In this document: positions 20,791 to 32,310 of the stretch, piece after piece
How positions within the stretch are numbered: position 1 is the first letter of the stretch
Layout: each line of letters opens with the position of its first letter
Assembly: GCA_047967505.1 (NCBI GenBank)
Contig: CM106538.1
Direction: 5' to 3' (one strand)
DNA length: 64,000 nt
Source of the DNA: Dipteris shenzhenensis
Lineage: Eukaryota; Polypodiophyta; Polypodiopsida; Gleicheniales
The notes under the pieces: model-generated
Seen by the model: the letters and a program-made list of their open reading frames with translations, nothing else
Told to the model about the DNA's origin: nothing
Database searches by the model: none
Made by a program: the position numbers and the translations under genes

Positions 20791-21930
20791 TTAACTGGAT
20801 ACCTTAGTAAGGGCCAAATTCAACGAAGTAGCTCACCTTGGTTTGCACACCAGTTTTACCGGTAAAGAAAAAGGATGGTACTATGCATTTATGCATAGAT
20901 TACCGAGTACTAAATAAAATCACCATAAAAAATTAAGTATATTATGCCTCACATTGATAAGCTCTTTGATCAATTGCAAGAAGTAAAATATTTTACTAAG
21001 ATTGATTTAAGGTCAGAATATCACCAAGTACAAATTAGGGAAGAGGATGTCCTTAAGACATCATTTCGTACTAGGTACGGGCATTATCAATTTAAAGTAA
21101 TGACATTCATATTAATAAATGCTTCATCAACTTCCATGACACTTATGAATAGTGTCTTAAGGCCATATTTGGGATCATTTATAGATGGTATCCTTATATA
21201 TAGTAAAACTAGAGAAAAGCATTTGGAATATTTGCGAAAAGTGTTCCAGCTGCTTAGAGATAATTCACTCTTTGCTAAAGAATCCAATTTGAATTCTTTG
21301 CAAAAGAAGTGAAGCACTTGGGACATATAATATCCCAAGAAGGGATTTGTATGGACCTTGAAAAAGTAAGGGCTACATTGGAATGGCCACATCCTACAAA
21401 CCTAGAAGAATTAGAGATATTCTTAGGTTTGTCTAGATTCTATAAGAGATTTATTCAAGATTCCTATAGATTCATCCAAGATTATGCTAAGATTGTTGTT
21501 TTGATGATGGATCGGCTTAAGAGGAAGGGAAGCATCTTCATATGGGATGAATCTCAAAAGAGAAATTTTAAAAAATTAAAAGTAGCTATAGCAATAGCTC
21601 CTATCTTAAAGGTAGTGGATCCCAATGAACCATTCGTGGTTGAGACAGATGTCAATGATTTTGTTGTTGGGAGAGTACTTTTATAACAAGATCGACCAGT
21701 GGCTTTTGAAAGCAAAATGCTAGATCATGCCCTATGGAATTACTCAGCATATGAGAAGGAATTGTATGCTATAGTTTATGCTTTGAAGAAGTGGAGGCAC
21801 TATTTATATGGTGCAAAATTCGACATCATTTTTGATCAAGAGAGCATTAAGTGGGTTTGCAATCAGCTAGAGCTTAAAGGTCGAAAAGCTAGATGGGTTG
21901 AATTACTCAATTTTAAAATGATCTCCTAGA
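20791..21930 (+). pseudogene. Old gypsy reverse transcriptase and RNase H
   Basis: RT: HIDKLFDQLQEVKYFTKIDL, then EYHQVQIREEDVLKTSF and a degraded active site (FIDGILIYS where gypsy has (F/Y)(V/I)DDILIYS). Connection: HLGHIISQEGICMDLEKV, LGLSRFYKRFI. RNase H: FVVETDVNDFVVG, ELYAIVYALKKWRHYLYG. Four or more stops or frameshifts (about 20845, 20935, 21312, 21684) and the lost catalytic Asp make it non-functional. Confidence 0.8.
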
Positions 21931-22608
21931 GTCCTTATAGGGGAAATGTGAGTTTGATCCTCATGTCTCTGAAATATGGAAAGCAATTAGAAATAGGGAT
22001 CCAACTAATTGAGAGGCTTTCACTGAGCAATCGCTCGCATGGAAATGGCGACACACCATAGGTTGGTGATAAAGGACTCAAGTGGAAAAATATACTATTG
22101 AGGATGGCTACCTGCTCTACAAGGGTGGAGTATGTGATATCAGGCGCCAAATTCTTTTTGAATGTCATGATAGTCCGAGTGCTAGACACCCGGGAATTTA
22201 GAAGACGTATGCGCTTTTGAAAAGGCAATTCTTTTGATCTGGAATAAGTAAGGACGTCCAAGACTATGTATTGAAGTGAAAAAAATGCCAGGTCAATAAG
22301 GCTGAAGGCCTTAAAGTAGGAGGTCTCCTACACCCATTGGAGATTGTATGTGGCAAATGGGAAAGCATCTCCATGGATTTTATTGTGGGATTACCTAGGT
22401 CACAGAGGGGCCACAACTCTGTGTGGGTAATTGTTGATCGGTTGACCAAGATGGCTCATGTTATTCCTGTCAATGAAGATGCTAAAACTCTAGAATTAGC
22501 TAGGCTGTTTGTGGAGCATATTTATAGATTGTATGGGCTACTAGCTGGTATTGTTAGTGAACGGGATAGGAAATTTAATAGCCATTTTTGGAGGGCTTGG
22601 TTGAATTC
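21931..22608 (+). pseudogene. Old gypsy integrase, truncated
   Basis: HHCC finger remnants (ECHDSPSARHPG, CQVNKAEG) and the DDE core start (SISMDFIVGLPRSQRGHNSV, IVDRLTKMAHVIPV) up to the second Asp region (IVSERDRKFNSHFW). Homology stops at about 22608 in mid-core. Confidence 0.75.
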
Positions 22609-23476
22609 CTTGTTCGAATTCCCTCACATTTGCTATTGTGCTTGCACAATGCATAACCATCTGAGACAATCAAGTTTGCATGTGCTTCGCTGACATTGCG
22701 CTTGCATAGCGTGAGACTAAGCGCCTGCATCTAGCATCTACAATTCATTTTTGCAATTGCTATCTCACTTCATTTGCTATGTGAATTCAATCGATCGACA
22801 ATGGTATCCCTTTATCACAGCTTTCAATTGTTATTCTCTATTCCTCTATTGCAATCTGCATTTTGTATCTTTTTTTGTTCTTAAACAGGTTGCAGGCAGC
22901 TTGCAATGGCGTTCAAGACAAGCTCACAATTGGAGTTTGTTCTGTAGAAGCGATTTTTCATTTTGGCTGTTGCAAATTTGCATAACAATTTAGTGCACAT
23001 CGTGTAGAGTGAACTGGATATTTGGGCTTTTGAAAACCTGCAGGGCAATCTAGTACAGATTGTGCAGATTTTGCAAACCATGCAGATTGTGCATATTTAT
23101 ATGGTGAAGTTGAATTTTTCAAGGGAATTGCTTTGTAGGTCTTAACTGATTACACTTTATTGCAAGGTAAAACAACATTTAAATGATAATCAGGTTCAGA
23201 ATTCCTGGGATATTTCTCTTGTATATCCTACATAAATAGGCTTCTTGTTGTTGTGATTTATGATAGAACAGGCTTAGTATGGGAACATGCAGATCTTAAC
23301 CTATGATGAGTTTAGGACAGGAGGAGATTCAAGAAGAAATCAAGTTTTGATTCAATCAATGATAGGAGTACATTAAGCCGGTGTCTAGAGGAGCGAGAAC
23401 AGTGGCATAGAATATCAAAAAGGGTGTGAAAGAATGACCTCTTAATGCCTTGGCTGGATCTGCCTCCCTCTCCTTT
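22609..23476. other. No gene recognised
   Basis: 868 bases without a convincing domain in any frame. Repeated words (TGTGCAGATT, TGCAATCTAG/TACAGATTGTGCA) near 23000-23090 suggest decayed repeat DNA. It lies between the truncated gypsy and a LINE. Confidence 0.4.
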
Positions 23477-26040
23477 TTTGGCCCCCATGAAAATGACTTC
23501 TATTAAGTATGAACAATACCCACGAGAGAAAGATCAAGAGGAAATACAACTTGCAGTGCATGAAATACAGCTTCAAAATGTCCCAAAGAAGCTCCTCAAA
23601 AAGATCTAGAAAACAAGCAAGGTTGAGGCTGGAAATTCTATCTCAACCTTGCGGAGGACTTGGAGGAGAAGGTTGAGGTTGAAAATTCCATCTTAACCTT
23701 GCAGAGGCCTCGGAGAAGAAGGGGAAGCCTCTCCCTTCCCTAAGGAAAGTAACCCTCCTAGTAGAGGTAGCCCGGGAGGATTCCTCCATGCTCATCCAAG
23801 TGGCCATCAATGTATGCATAGTATTTGTCCAAATACTAGGCAAGGTATGAGAGGGGTGGACTTGGGAATGTGCATCTGGCTCTCCAAATTGCCACGCTGA
23901 AATGGTCGCTAGAATCTCCCAAGAGGAATCCATAGAAACATGTGCTGCTTTGAAGTCCAGAGAGCATGTGTCAAACTAATTGTCGCTGAATCGGGAAAGC
24001 CCAAGAAGAGTCATGCCTCTCATAAAATACCTGAGCACTCGAAAGGAAAAGCCAAGCAACTGATCCGTGAGTCATGAAGAAAGGGTGGTGGACAAAGGTG
24101 CTGAAGATCCTAGCAATCCCTTTCCAAATGATCTTTGCTTGTTTGCAATCCCATGAGCAACGCTGAACTGATTCCACAACAGAGTGGCAACGAGGACATG
24201 TAGAGTTTGCCCCAAACCTAGATCTCCATAGGTTAATTGCAATCCAACCATGAATAGAAAGCCAAAAGAATAGGGTGATTTTTCTATTCCTATGGGACCA
24301 CCATAATCTCTTTCAAAAAAAATTATGCGATTCTCCTGAGGAGGAGCTGTGGAGGGCCTCTAGCCTCTACAACTAATCTGAAACCTCCTAGCAGTACTTA
24401 CAGTGTAACAAAAGAAGGGAAGGCTCTTCTCTCAATGCCCTTCATCCATCCATTCCCACTCCCCTGGGTCCTTGAGAATACGAGCCATGCTCCACAGCCA
24501 ATGACCATGATAGGCTGAAAAGCAATCTCTGGTAGAACATCGTCTGAAGATCTAGACAGCCTACCTCCCACTTGGACATAAAAAACCAAGGCATCCTCAT
24601 GGCTCCCATCCAAGTGGAACTCAAAGTAGGCATATCTTCCGTCTCCATCCAATCCATTGGAGTGGTTGCATCAATCTGTTGAATCCTCTTTGCACTTCCT
24701 TTGAGACAAGTCACGACTTACTAATTGCATCTTACGGTCCTCTGGAAGCTTCTTGAAAGCTTTCTAGTATCCCACAGAAGAAGAGGGCCCCTCTCCCACT
24801 TGGATCATTGCATATAATGAAAAGTGCCTAGTGGTCTACCATGCTCATCAAGTATACTTTCATTCCACATTATAGGTTGACTATCAATCTTTCCAGAGAG
24901 GAAGGGGGAACTCTCTGGAGAGTACTCTTGAAGCTGTGTCCAAGACTTAAAAATTAATGGCAACCATAAATGGGAAGGTAGGAGAATTGAGACAGGCTGC
25001 AGTGAAAATCCATCTAGTATTGCCCAACTAGTCTCCACCCGACGAAGGAGTACAGGATTATATGCATCAAGTGAAAAAATCTTTTCATGGCTCTTGCCCA
25101 GGCATAAGTCCCCTCACAACAATCTTGCAAGCAAGGATCTACATTGCAACTCAGGATCGATAATATTAAGACCTCGGTCTCTTGAGCTGAGTGATACAGT
25201 CCCTAGAGTGGCACCAGCAAGAGCAAACAAATCAAGCTGTGGCTAGCAAAACCCGGTTAACAACCACCACCCTGGATGCAAGGAACTCCAAAAAAGGAGC
25301 TTCCTCTTCAAAACAGGAGCAAATTGTTGCAATGAGGAGATATCCATACCGACCTGGCATCCCAAGAACCTGATCGGAACACCCCTCTGAATCCAAGTGA
25401 ATTTAATGTCAGCCCCCCAATCCGGAGTGTCCTCATTAAAGAATTGGACTTGTTCCAATTAGTATGTGCACCAACTGCAGCACAAAATAAACCCAAGGCA
25501 TTCTTAAAAAAGGTGAGCGTTTGTGGCGTGGCATATTAAAAAACAGCCATATATCATCATTTGCTGACTCACTATCCAAGATCTCCTCTATGTCTCGGGC
25601 CAAGGGTAGAGAAGAAGTGTTTATCGACTCTACCTCCCATCCGAGTCCAAAACGACTCTCATGCATGAAAGGCATACTCTGCTCTCTAATCTGAAAAAAC
25701 TTGCTGTTGAGCTCTTGCTGCCAGCAAGGTGGCATTCCTGAATTCAAGCACTGTAGGCTCTTACCTTTGAAGAGCCACCAACTGCTGCAAAGACCAATCT
25801 CTCGCCGAAGAATCTCTTGTCTCCTGTAGTAGCAACTGAGTGATAAAATACAATAATATTAGAAAGGGATGTAGCCACATGCAAAGGAGAAGGCATACCA
25901 CCCTGCATATGAGAAAACCCATATCTGCAACATTGCCTCCGTGAGGTCCTCCTCTGCATAAAGGCATCTGAAATCTTGAGATTGGTAAAGCATCCTCTCA
26001 AACGAGGCTCAAAGATCATCAAGGCTAGTAACAAAGAAGG
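23477..26040 (-). mobile_element. LINE, minus strand, with RT deletion
   Basis: The poly(A) tail in reverse is the T-run at 23469-23474 followed by the LINE 3' UTR (ACTTCTATTAAGTATGAA). Going 5'-ward: zf-RVT (about 24125-24230, C..C...ESVQRCSWDC), the C-terminal domain (24398-25040), post-RT (25191-25470), a piece of RT (SESANDDIWLFF, from (Y/F)ADDTWLF) at 25436-25747, then the linker between endonuclease and RT (FMQRRTSRRQCCRYGF, 25744-26034). Most of RT is deleted. The same linker words occur on the + strand at 34080. Confidence 0.75.
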
Positions 26041-26765
26041 TGGAGTAGTATGAGGTAGGGATGGTTTTGAGGAGCTAGCAAGAGCAACATAATTCGTGCA
26101 CCATAGTTTACCTCATACTTGAGCTTCAAAAGATGGCCTTTATTCCGCCCTTTCCCACTAGAGATCCGGAAGTGGTACTCTTAGGGTATCAAAGCTGAGT
26201 TGTGATCTCTCCATCTTCACAAATTCTTGTGAAAAATATTGGAGAGTATCACGTTCGGGGTAGCTAATCAATCTTATTGCAATAGAGGAGGCCTTTCGTG
26301 ATGACATCATTAGGAGAGGCTACCATTTTGGCAGCTAGGACCTTTATGTGGGTGTACTACTTAGAGGTGCTTTCCCCTAGCTTCAATATTCATTGAAAAG
26401 CAAAAGACAAATTAATAATCCGTCCACAATTAGAGGGATTCCTCAACATAGCTCCACGGGCTCCAAATATTTTAAGGCTTAAAAGTTAATAAAATAAATT
26501 AGTCCACTGCTTAATTATACATTAATTTACAATATTGGGCCATGACCTTTGTCAACCATTTGACACTTTGCTCAATCCAAATTATCTTCACCATCTCCAT
26601 TCCTCGTTATCCAACTTGTCATCTGTACTCAAGGCGCCAATTATGTTAGTAACAATCCATGGATGAATCATCACACCAACTAATCCCGACACAATTACGC
26701 TAACATAAAAAACACAATCACACTAGCCTAGTGTAATTTGCGCGTCAACCCTCTGTGTGAGCTGT
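26041..26765. other. Unassigned AT-rich sequence
   Basis: No domain in any frame. The stretch lies between two minus-strand LINE fragments and could be decayed LINE endonuclease or host intron. Confidence 0.35.
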
Positions 26766-27455
26766 TGGGTCATTGGCTCTGGATCGCAATCATGTCGAAG
26801 CCTCGTCTCGTGAGTGTCCATGTGATCTGGCAAGAACTCCTTTCATCATTCCATATGGGAAGACAAAGGACAGTAATCTGTTTCTGTGAATGGAAGAAGT
26901 GAACCCCTCGCCTCAGCCACAAGAAGATAGAGAAACAGGGCAAGTGGGCAGTTTTGGCCAATGAATCTATAAATCTGAAAATTGTCTGTTCTGCTACTTT
27001 GTGTGGGAACCTAGCTCTGAGCTGAGTGATAACGTGAGGAGAGTCCTAGGATCCCACTGCTCAGGGAAATCCATGCAACATAGGATTCCCTCAAAGAAAC
27101 ACCAGTCTACTGTGTCATATGCCTTCTGAAATTGTAGCAGAAGAACGACCAAGGGCTGATGGCTTTCCTTGCCCATTCGATTGTTGGCCAGGATGAGAAG
27201 ACATTATCGAAGATAGTTTTGCCCTGTGCAAAGCTGGTCTGAGTTTCATGTATGAGGTTGGGTAGGAGTGGCTGGGTCTGACGCTTACTGCCTTGACTAG
27301 GATTTTGTAGGCAGTGCCAAGGAGGGTGATAGCCCTCCATTGGGAGATGAGGGTCCCATTTTGGGATCAGATGATCATCAAATCTCCTGAAAGGCTGAAG
27401 GGATGGTGTTCCCAATGGAGTCCCGGTGGATGATGACACACTCATAGGCAACAGT
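26766..27455 (-). pseudogene. LINE reverse transcriptase fragment of a second subfamily
   Basis: Minus-strand frames read WRAITLLGTAYKILVKA (RT block 1), RPALHRAK (block 2 region) and FQKAYDTVDWCFFEGIL (LDF.KA.D.V.W..L, first catalytic Asp region), followed by FLWLRRGVHFFHS. Wording differs from the other LINEs here, so it is probably another L1-like lineage. Frameshifts at about 27107-27176. Confidence 0.65.
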
Positions 27456-27548
27456 CTATTTGAACATCTCTGAATCTCTTTTTTGTATGTGGATCATCTT
27501 TTACGTTGATCCTTTCTTGTAGTGCTTCTACTCTAGTGTATGGCTCTT

Positions 27549-27626
27549 GCTGGTTGTTTCTGACAGTAACTCCAGTGCCTTCTCGTTGCTGGTTGTTTCT
27601 GACAGTAACTCCAGTGCCTTCTCCTT
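27549..27626. repeat. 39-bp tandem duplication
   Basis: GCTGGTTGTTTCTGACAGTA plus 19 further bases is present twice in direct succession with only the last bases differing (CGTT versus CCTT). It lies in presumed intron 5' of exon 28201. Confidence 0.9.
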
Positions 27627-28200
27627 TTGCCTGCAGAAACTCTCTTCCTTTGTGTGTGTTCCCCCTGCCGTCCCCCTGCCCACAATCCCCTCTCCTTTCT
27701 TCTCCTCATTTCTGTTACAACAGATCGATGCATTCTTTGACTCCCATTGTCAATGAAGCATCTATCTCAACAATCCTTTTCGTAAAAAATGGACCCGATT
27801 CACTCTTGAAAAGTAATTTGATTCACACATTAGAAATCCTTTTATAACATTATGCGCAATATTTTTAAGGGGCCTCATTTTTATCCTCATTTTTATTCTG
27901 TCCTGTTTGCAAGTAAGCATATATCAATTCTTAGTTTGGAAAGTTACAAACTGTCTGTTTAGACATGAAGTTGTAAAGACTGTAAGAAATGTTAAAAGAT
28001 TGACAGGATTTTTTATATCCAGTATATGACAGTAGAATCTTTTCATATATACTTAGACTGAGACATCAAAATTATACATTGACTCCTTTTCACTTGTCAC
28101 TAAAAATTCTTCCATAATACTTGTCAGAGTCAATCTGATTGTTGTGATGAGCCATAGTTCTCCCATAAATGTCTTATATTTTCTCTTAACTCAATTTCAG
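27627..28200 (+). other. Host intron, 3' part
   Basis: AT-rich, unremarkable sequence ending in a pyrimidine-rich acceptor (TTTCTCTTAACTCAATTTCAG). No TE similarity noticed. Confidence 0.5.
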
Positions 28201-28270
28201 GCATGGGAAAAGTCCAAAATTGTACCCCAAAGAACGCCAAATTTGGTTGTTTCTTTGGCACCAAGAATGG
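28201..28270 (+). CDS. Host gene, candidate exon 5 (70 nt)
   Basis: Bounded by a strong acceptor (CAATTTCAG) and a perfect donor (AATGG/GTAAGTA). All three frames are open over 70 nt, so frame is not decided by the sequence. Direct splicing from exon 10371-10463 (phase 1) gives a frame starting GMGKVQNCTPKN; phase 0 would give AWEKSKIVPQRTPNLVVSL, which looks more protein-like and would need another exon in between. Splice-site quality is the main evidence. Confidence 0.5.
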
Positions 28271-28390
28271 GTAAGTACACATACAAACTACAGCAAATGT
28301 TCTAGTAGCATTATATTTTTCCCTTCAGTTTGAATTCGTAGTTAGGTTTTTCTTTTCAGTTTGAGTTCATAGTTAGGTTTTGTTGGTCTA

Positions 28391-30552
28391 GTTTTTTTTT
28401 TTTTTTCTTTCAAGAAAGAGACTTCTATTAAGAGAAAAAACCCGCGAGAGCAAGCTCAAAGCGGGATACATCATGAAATCATGAGGATAACTAAACCCCC
28501 TCAAAATGAGGTGGAAAACAACCAAGGCTAAGGCTAAAAGTTCAACCCTATAGGAGTCTCAGAGAAGAAAGGAGAATCCTTCCATTCCCTAAAGAGAGAA
28601 GCCCTCCTAGCTGAGGCTGCACGGGAGTCTCCTTGCATACTCGTCCATATGGCCATCAAGGTATGTATGGTGTCTGTCCAGATACTAGCCAATGTGTGCG
28701 AGGGATGAACCTGAGTTCCCTCCAATGCCTCTGTGCATCTGGCTCTCCAGATATGCCAGGCTGCTATGCTCGCTAGAATCTCCCAAGAGGTATCCATAGA
28801 GGCATGTATAGCTGCAAAGGGAAGGTGTGGTATCACATCCAAAGAACAGGACTCAACCTGATGATGTCGAATCGAAATGGCCTGACAGGAGTCAAGTCTC
28901 TCATAGAATACTTGAGGCCCTGTAAGAGAAAGCCAAGCCACTGGGCCCCATGTCATAAAGAATGGGGAGTGGGCAAAGTGACTAAAAATCCTGGCTACCC
29001 CCATCCAAATCATCCTCGCCTATTTGCAATCCCATAAGCAATCTTGAATCGTCTCCAAAGCAGAGAGGCAACGAGGGCAAGTAGGGTCAACTCCGAACCT
29101 GGATCTCCAAAGGTTCACTGCAATCCCACCATGGATAGGAAGCCAAAAGAAAAGAGTAATCTTTCTATTCCTGTGGGATTTCCAGAGTCTCTTCCAGAAG
29201 CACCTCTGCAAATCCGTAGTGATATCAAATGCCTCCCAATGAGGAACTCTGGAAGGTCTCCAACCTCTACTATTGAGCTGGAATCTCCTGGCATTAGTGA
29301 CCGTGTAACGAAAGAAGGGGATGCTCTTCTCTCGATACCCTGCGTCAATCCACTCCCACTCTCCAGGGTCCCACGGCAAAGACCTAATGGGAACTCCCCC
29401 ATAGAGCCAAAGTCTCCAAGATCCAGTGGAGAGAAGCCAGGGGTCTGGGTTGAGGAACCACTCTGAATCTGATCCCTGCACCAAAAGACCGACAACCCTG
29501 CTAGGCTGAAAAGCAGACTGAAGCAAGATGTCCTCTATGGACTTGAACAATCTGCCACCATCATGCACAGCAAAAACCAAAGCATTCTCATGTGCATCTC
29601 AAAAGGCCAAAACTTGAAGAGGAACACCGCCTCTCGTAAAAGCACCTGCCCAAGTGGAGCAAGTGAGAGGCATATCATATGTGTCTACCCAATCCGCTGG
29701 AAGGGCTGCCTCAATCTGCAAGATCCTCCCTGCACTCCCTCTGAGATGTCCTGTCAACTGAGATTTGGTCTCCTCTGGAAGCCCGCGGAAAGCTTTCCAT
29801 GACCCCATTGATGAGATGGGTCCCCTATCCCACCTGGACCACTGCATGTAGAGTGAAGCACCAAGTGGTCTGCCAAGATCATCCAATATACTGTCATTCC
29901 ACATGATCGGCTGCCTATCAATCTCTTCACGAGAGGAAGGGGGAATCCTCTGAAGAGTGCTCCTGAAACTGGCCCATGCTTTCAGTATGGCAACCATAAG
30001 AGGGGACGAAGGTGATCTGAGGTGTGCTGCGGTGAAAATCCACCTAATACTGCCCATCTAGTCTCCTCTTGAAGAAGGTGTGCACGTTGTATGCTGCTAA
30101 TAAAAAATGCCTTCCACGGCTCCTGTCCTAGCATAAGTCCCCGCACCACCATCTTGTAGAGTAAAACTCTGCACTGTAAATTTGGATCAATAATATTGAG
30201 ACCCCCTTCCTGTGTAGGGAGGATGAGGGTCTCCCAAGCCACCCTGGCTAACGCATCTGCTATGCCATCAAGCCCACTATAAGAAAATATCTGATCGGTC
30301 TCCTGAGCTGAGTGATGCAATTCCTAGAATAGCACCAGCATGAACAAACAAACCAGGCCGTGGCTAAGAGGACCTGGTTGACCACCACAACTCTAGAGGA
30401 AAGATCCAGCTTGGCTGAGCTCCAAAAAAGGAGCTTCCTCTTGATGCTCTCCAACACAGGAGCAAACTGTTGCGTGGAAGAAATATCCAAGCCGACATGG
30501 CATCCCCAAATACCTGACTGGCACACCCCTCTGAACCCAAGTGAATCCTATT
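28391..30552 (-). mobile_element. LINE 3' half, minus strand, poly(A)-ended
   Basis: The T-run 28391-28405 is the reversed poly(A). Three long minus-strand frames cover the C-terminal half of ORF2: 30057-29599, 29580-29020 (ending in the zf-RVT knuckle CPRCLSALETIQDCLWDC) and 29013-28534 (WRARC..AL). The 5' end at about 30540 starts at the post-RT motif RGVPVRYLGMP, so the copy is 5' truncated. It sits about 120 bases downstream of the candidate exon 28201-28270. Of the LINEs here it is the least decayed. Confidence 0.8.
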
Positions 30553-30659
30553 CTAGTTTTCTTTTGAAAATGAGGACAAGAGATATTATAGACTATAAAA
30601 GCATAAACTATATCTTCAGTAGCAAAAGATCGAGAGTATTCCATGAGGTGAAAAAAGAA
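30553..30659. other. Short AT-rich gap between LINEs
   Basis: About 107 bases without similarity to the neighbouring LINEs; probably host intron sequence. Confidence 0.4.
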
Positions 30660-30893
30660 AATTAAAAAAAAAGAGCTGGGTTTTTTCTTTTTGCTCTCCA
30701 CTCTTTGAGAAAAATTGTCCTCTTGGTCAAAGCAGACCTAGAAAAACATGTCAGAGTGTACAATATGTGTCCTAATGCTGGCCAAAGTATGAGATACTTG
30801 GACCTTGGTACACCACTACCATCAATGGCCTTGTGCATTTAGATCTCTAAATGTGCTAGGCAGTGATGCTAAAAAATTGTACATCCAGCACGT
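30660..30893 (-). mobile_element. LINE C-terminal fragment, minus strand
   Basis: Matches the LINE at 28391 around 28650-28790 (words CAATATGTGTCCTAATGCTG, CTTGTGCATTTAGATCTCTA, ATGTGCTAGGCAGTGATGCT). It joins head-on with a + strand LINE at about 30894. Confidence 0.65.
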
Positions 30894-31540
30894 CCATGAC
30901 CCTCCTTCAGCACATCAGGACCCTCCTCGCGTCCTCCACTTGCCATTGCGGTTAGGGTTGTCACTCCCTGGCACAAGAGGACACTTCTCATGGCACGGGG
31001 TCTTCTTCGATTGCAGCAGGAGACATTCCTGTTTTGGTTGCGACTGAGGCTCCCGCTCCTTCAATTATAGATCAAGAGACGCCTCCCAATGTCATAGCTC
31101 TTGCCAGAGATACCTCAGTTCCAGCCGAGGTTAGGACGAGTGATGGCACTTATGTAGAGACATGGACTCTTCATCCTCTACCTAATCAGCCACTTGGCTC
31201 TACTGCACTTCAGACTTGTTACATTGATAGAGGTAAGGAGGTTATCTCTTCTCCTCCTTCCTCTAGTGCAGGGACCCTTCGCACTCTTGTGTCAGGCCTG
31301 GCGCATAGGTTCTCATTTTTTGTCTTGGAAAATTTGGTAGAGATTGAGGAGGAGCTTATGCCCTCCACATTTGGGGATGTTGTTATTGGATTTCGTATCG
31401 ACAAAGCATCTCCCTCCGCTGGTGTCGGGGTTGTTCCCCTGTGGATTTCCCTTCACTTGACAGATTTGGGAGGTCTCCTTCTCAGGAGAGGTTCGTTTTC
31501 GCCATCAGGTCAGGTAAGGTATTCCATCCTACCTTCTCCT
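30894..31540 (+). pseudogene. LINE ORF1 C-terminal region
   Basis: An open frame (31034-31609) encodes a Pro/Ser/Thr-rich segment (ATEAPAPSIIDQETPPN) without a domain, running into the endonuclease in another frame. Low-complexity linkers of this sort follow the ORF1 zinc knuckle in plant LINEs. The knuckle itself is not present. Confidence 0.45.
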
Positions 31541-31549
31541 GCCAATGAG

Positions 31550-32310
31550 GATTGTATCTTGGAATATCAGGGCCTTGCTGGTGTGCCACATCGCCCCCAT
31601 AGTCGATAGCTGATTCGTAATCAGCTTCATCCGGGTGTTACTGGGGGCACTATCGACATTCTCTTTATTTAGGAACTCAAACTGGATGCCAGGGATTGTG
31701 CCAAGTTAGGTAAGATGCTTTCAGGCTACACCTTTTGGTCACCTATTGCTGGCACTAGGGGTGGTATGTAAAATTCAGTTTCTACATCTTTTCTCCCCGA
31801 TTGTTGGACATGGAGTCATTATCCCCTCCAACGCTCAATGGACCCTGCTTTTGATTGAGGAGCGTAAGATTGGTTTTCTAAGCCTATACACCCCCAACAA
31901 CAGAGGGGATTGTGTCCTTATGTAGAAGGAGCTTCTCTCCTGGGCCCCCATTGTGGATTCATGGATCATTGGACGTGATTTCAATATGATGGAGCTGCCT
32001 TTAGATAAGAAAGGAGGTAGAGAAGGTGGTATCCACTCATTGGAGAGAGCAGCTTTAAATGCCTTCCTGTTTCGGTTCAGTGGCAGAGATACATGGTTTG
32101 ATGATGCCTTTCACACACAGCCATACTCTCTCCTGTTTTCGTGGTCAAACAGGAGACTACAGATGCCCATCTATGTACGGATTTATAGATTTTATGTTGA
32201 TGATTGGGATCTGGATAGAGGCAGATCCTTATGCATTTTTGGTTGGAGTATCCACCTCAGATCACTATCCAGTGGTATTGATAATTTTAGAGCTTCATTT
32301 GAGAGGACGC
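31550..32310 (+). pseudogene. LINE endonuclease (EEP domain)
   Basis: The apurinic-like endonuclease that nicks target DNA. Visible blocks: IVSWNIRALL (start), DILFI*ELKL (catalytic Glu region of the family, one stop), SGYTFWSPIAGTRGG, WIIGRDFNMME (GDFN, 31965-31995) and STSDHYPVVLI (SDHYP, about 32255-32285). Two frame changes and four or more stops. Cut by the solo LTR before its end. Confidence 0.75.

Larger units (their letters stand above)
10841..22608 (+). mobile_element. Old gypsy element split by two younger LTR elements, 3' end lost
   Basis: A 5' LTR (10841-11199), primer site and leader (to 11260) are followed, after removal of the insertions at 11261-13370 and 14533-19986, by gag, RT, RNase H and integrase in the order of Ty3/gypsy. 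RT and integrase words (FKVMTF..INASSTS; SISMDFIVGLPRSQRG) closely resemble those of the chromovirus at 43028, so the lineage is probably the same group. Nucleocapsid and protease are deleted between gag and RT (about 20770-20800). Integrase stops at about 22608 and no 3' LTR is present. Confidence 0.75.

Noticed and set aside
22795-22825. Primer-site-like word CAATGGTATCCC with CACAGC nearby
   Set aside because: Only seven bases match the tRNA-Met site and no LTR end TG...CA could be placed before it.
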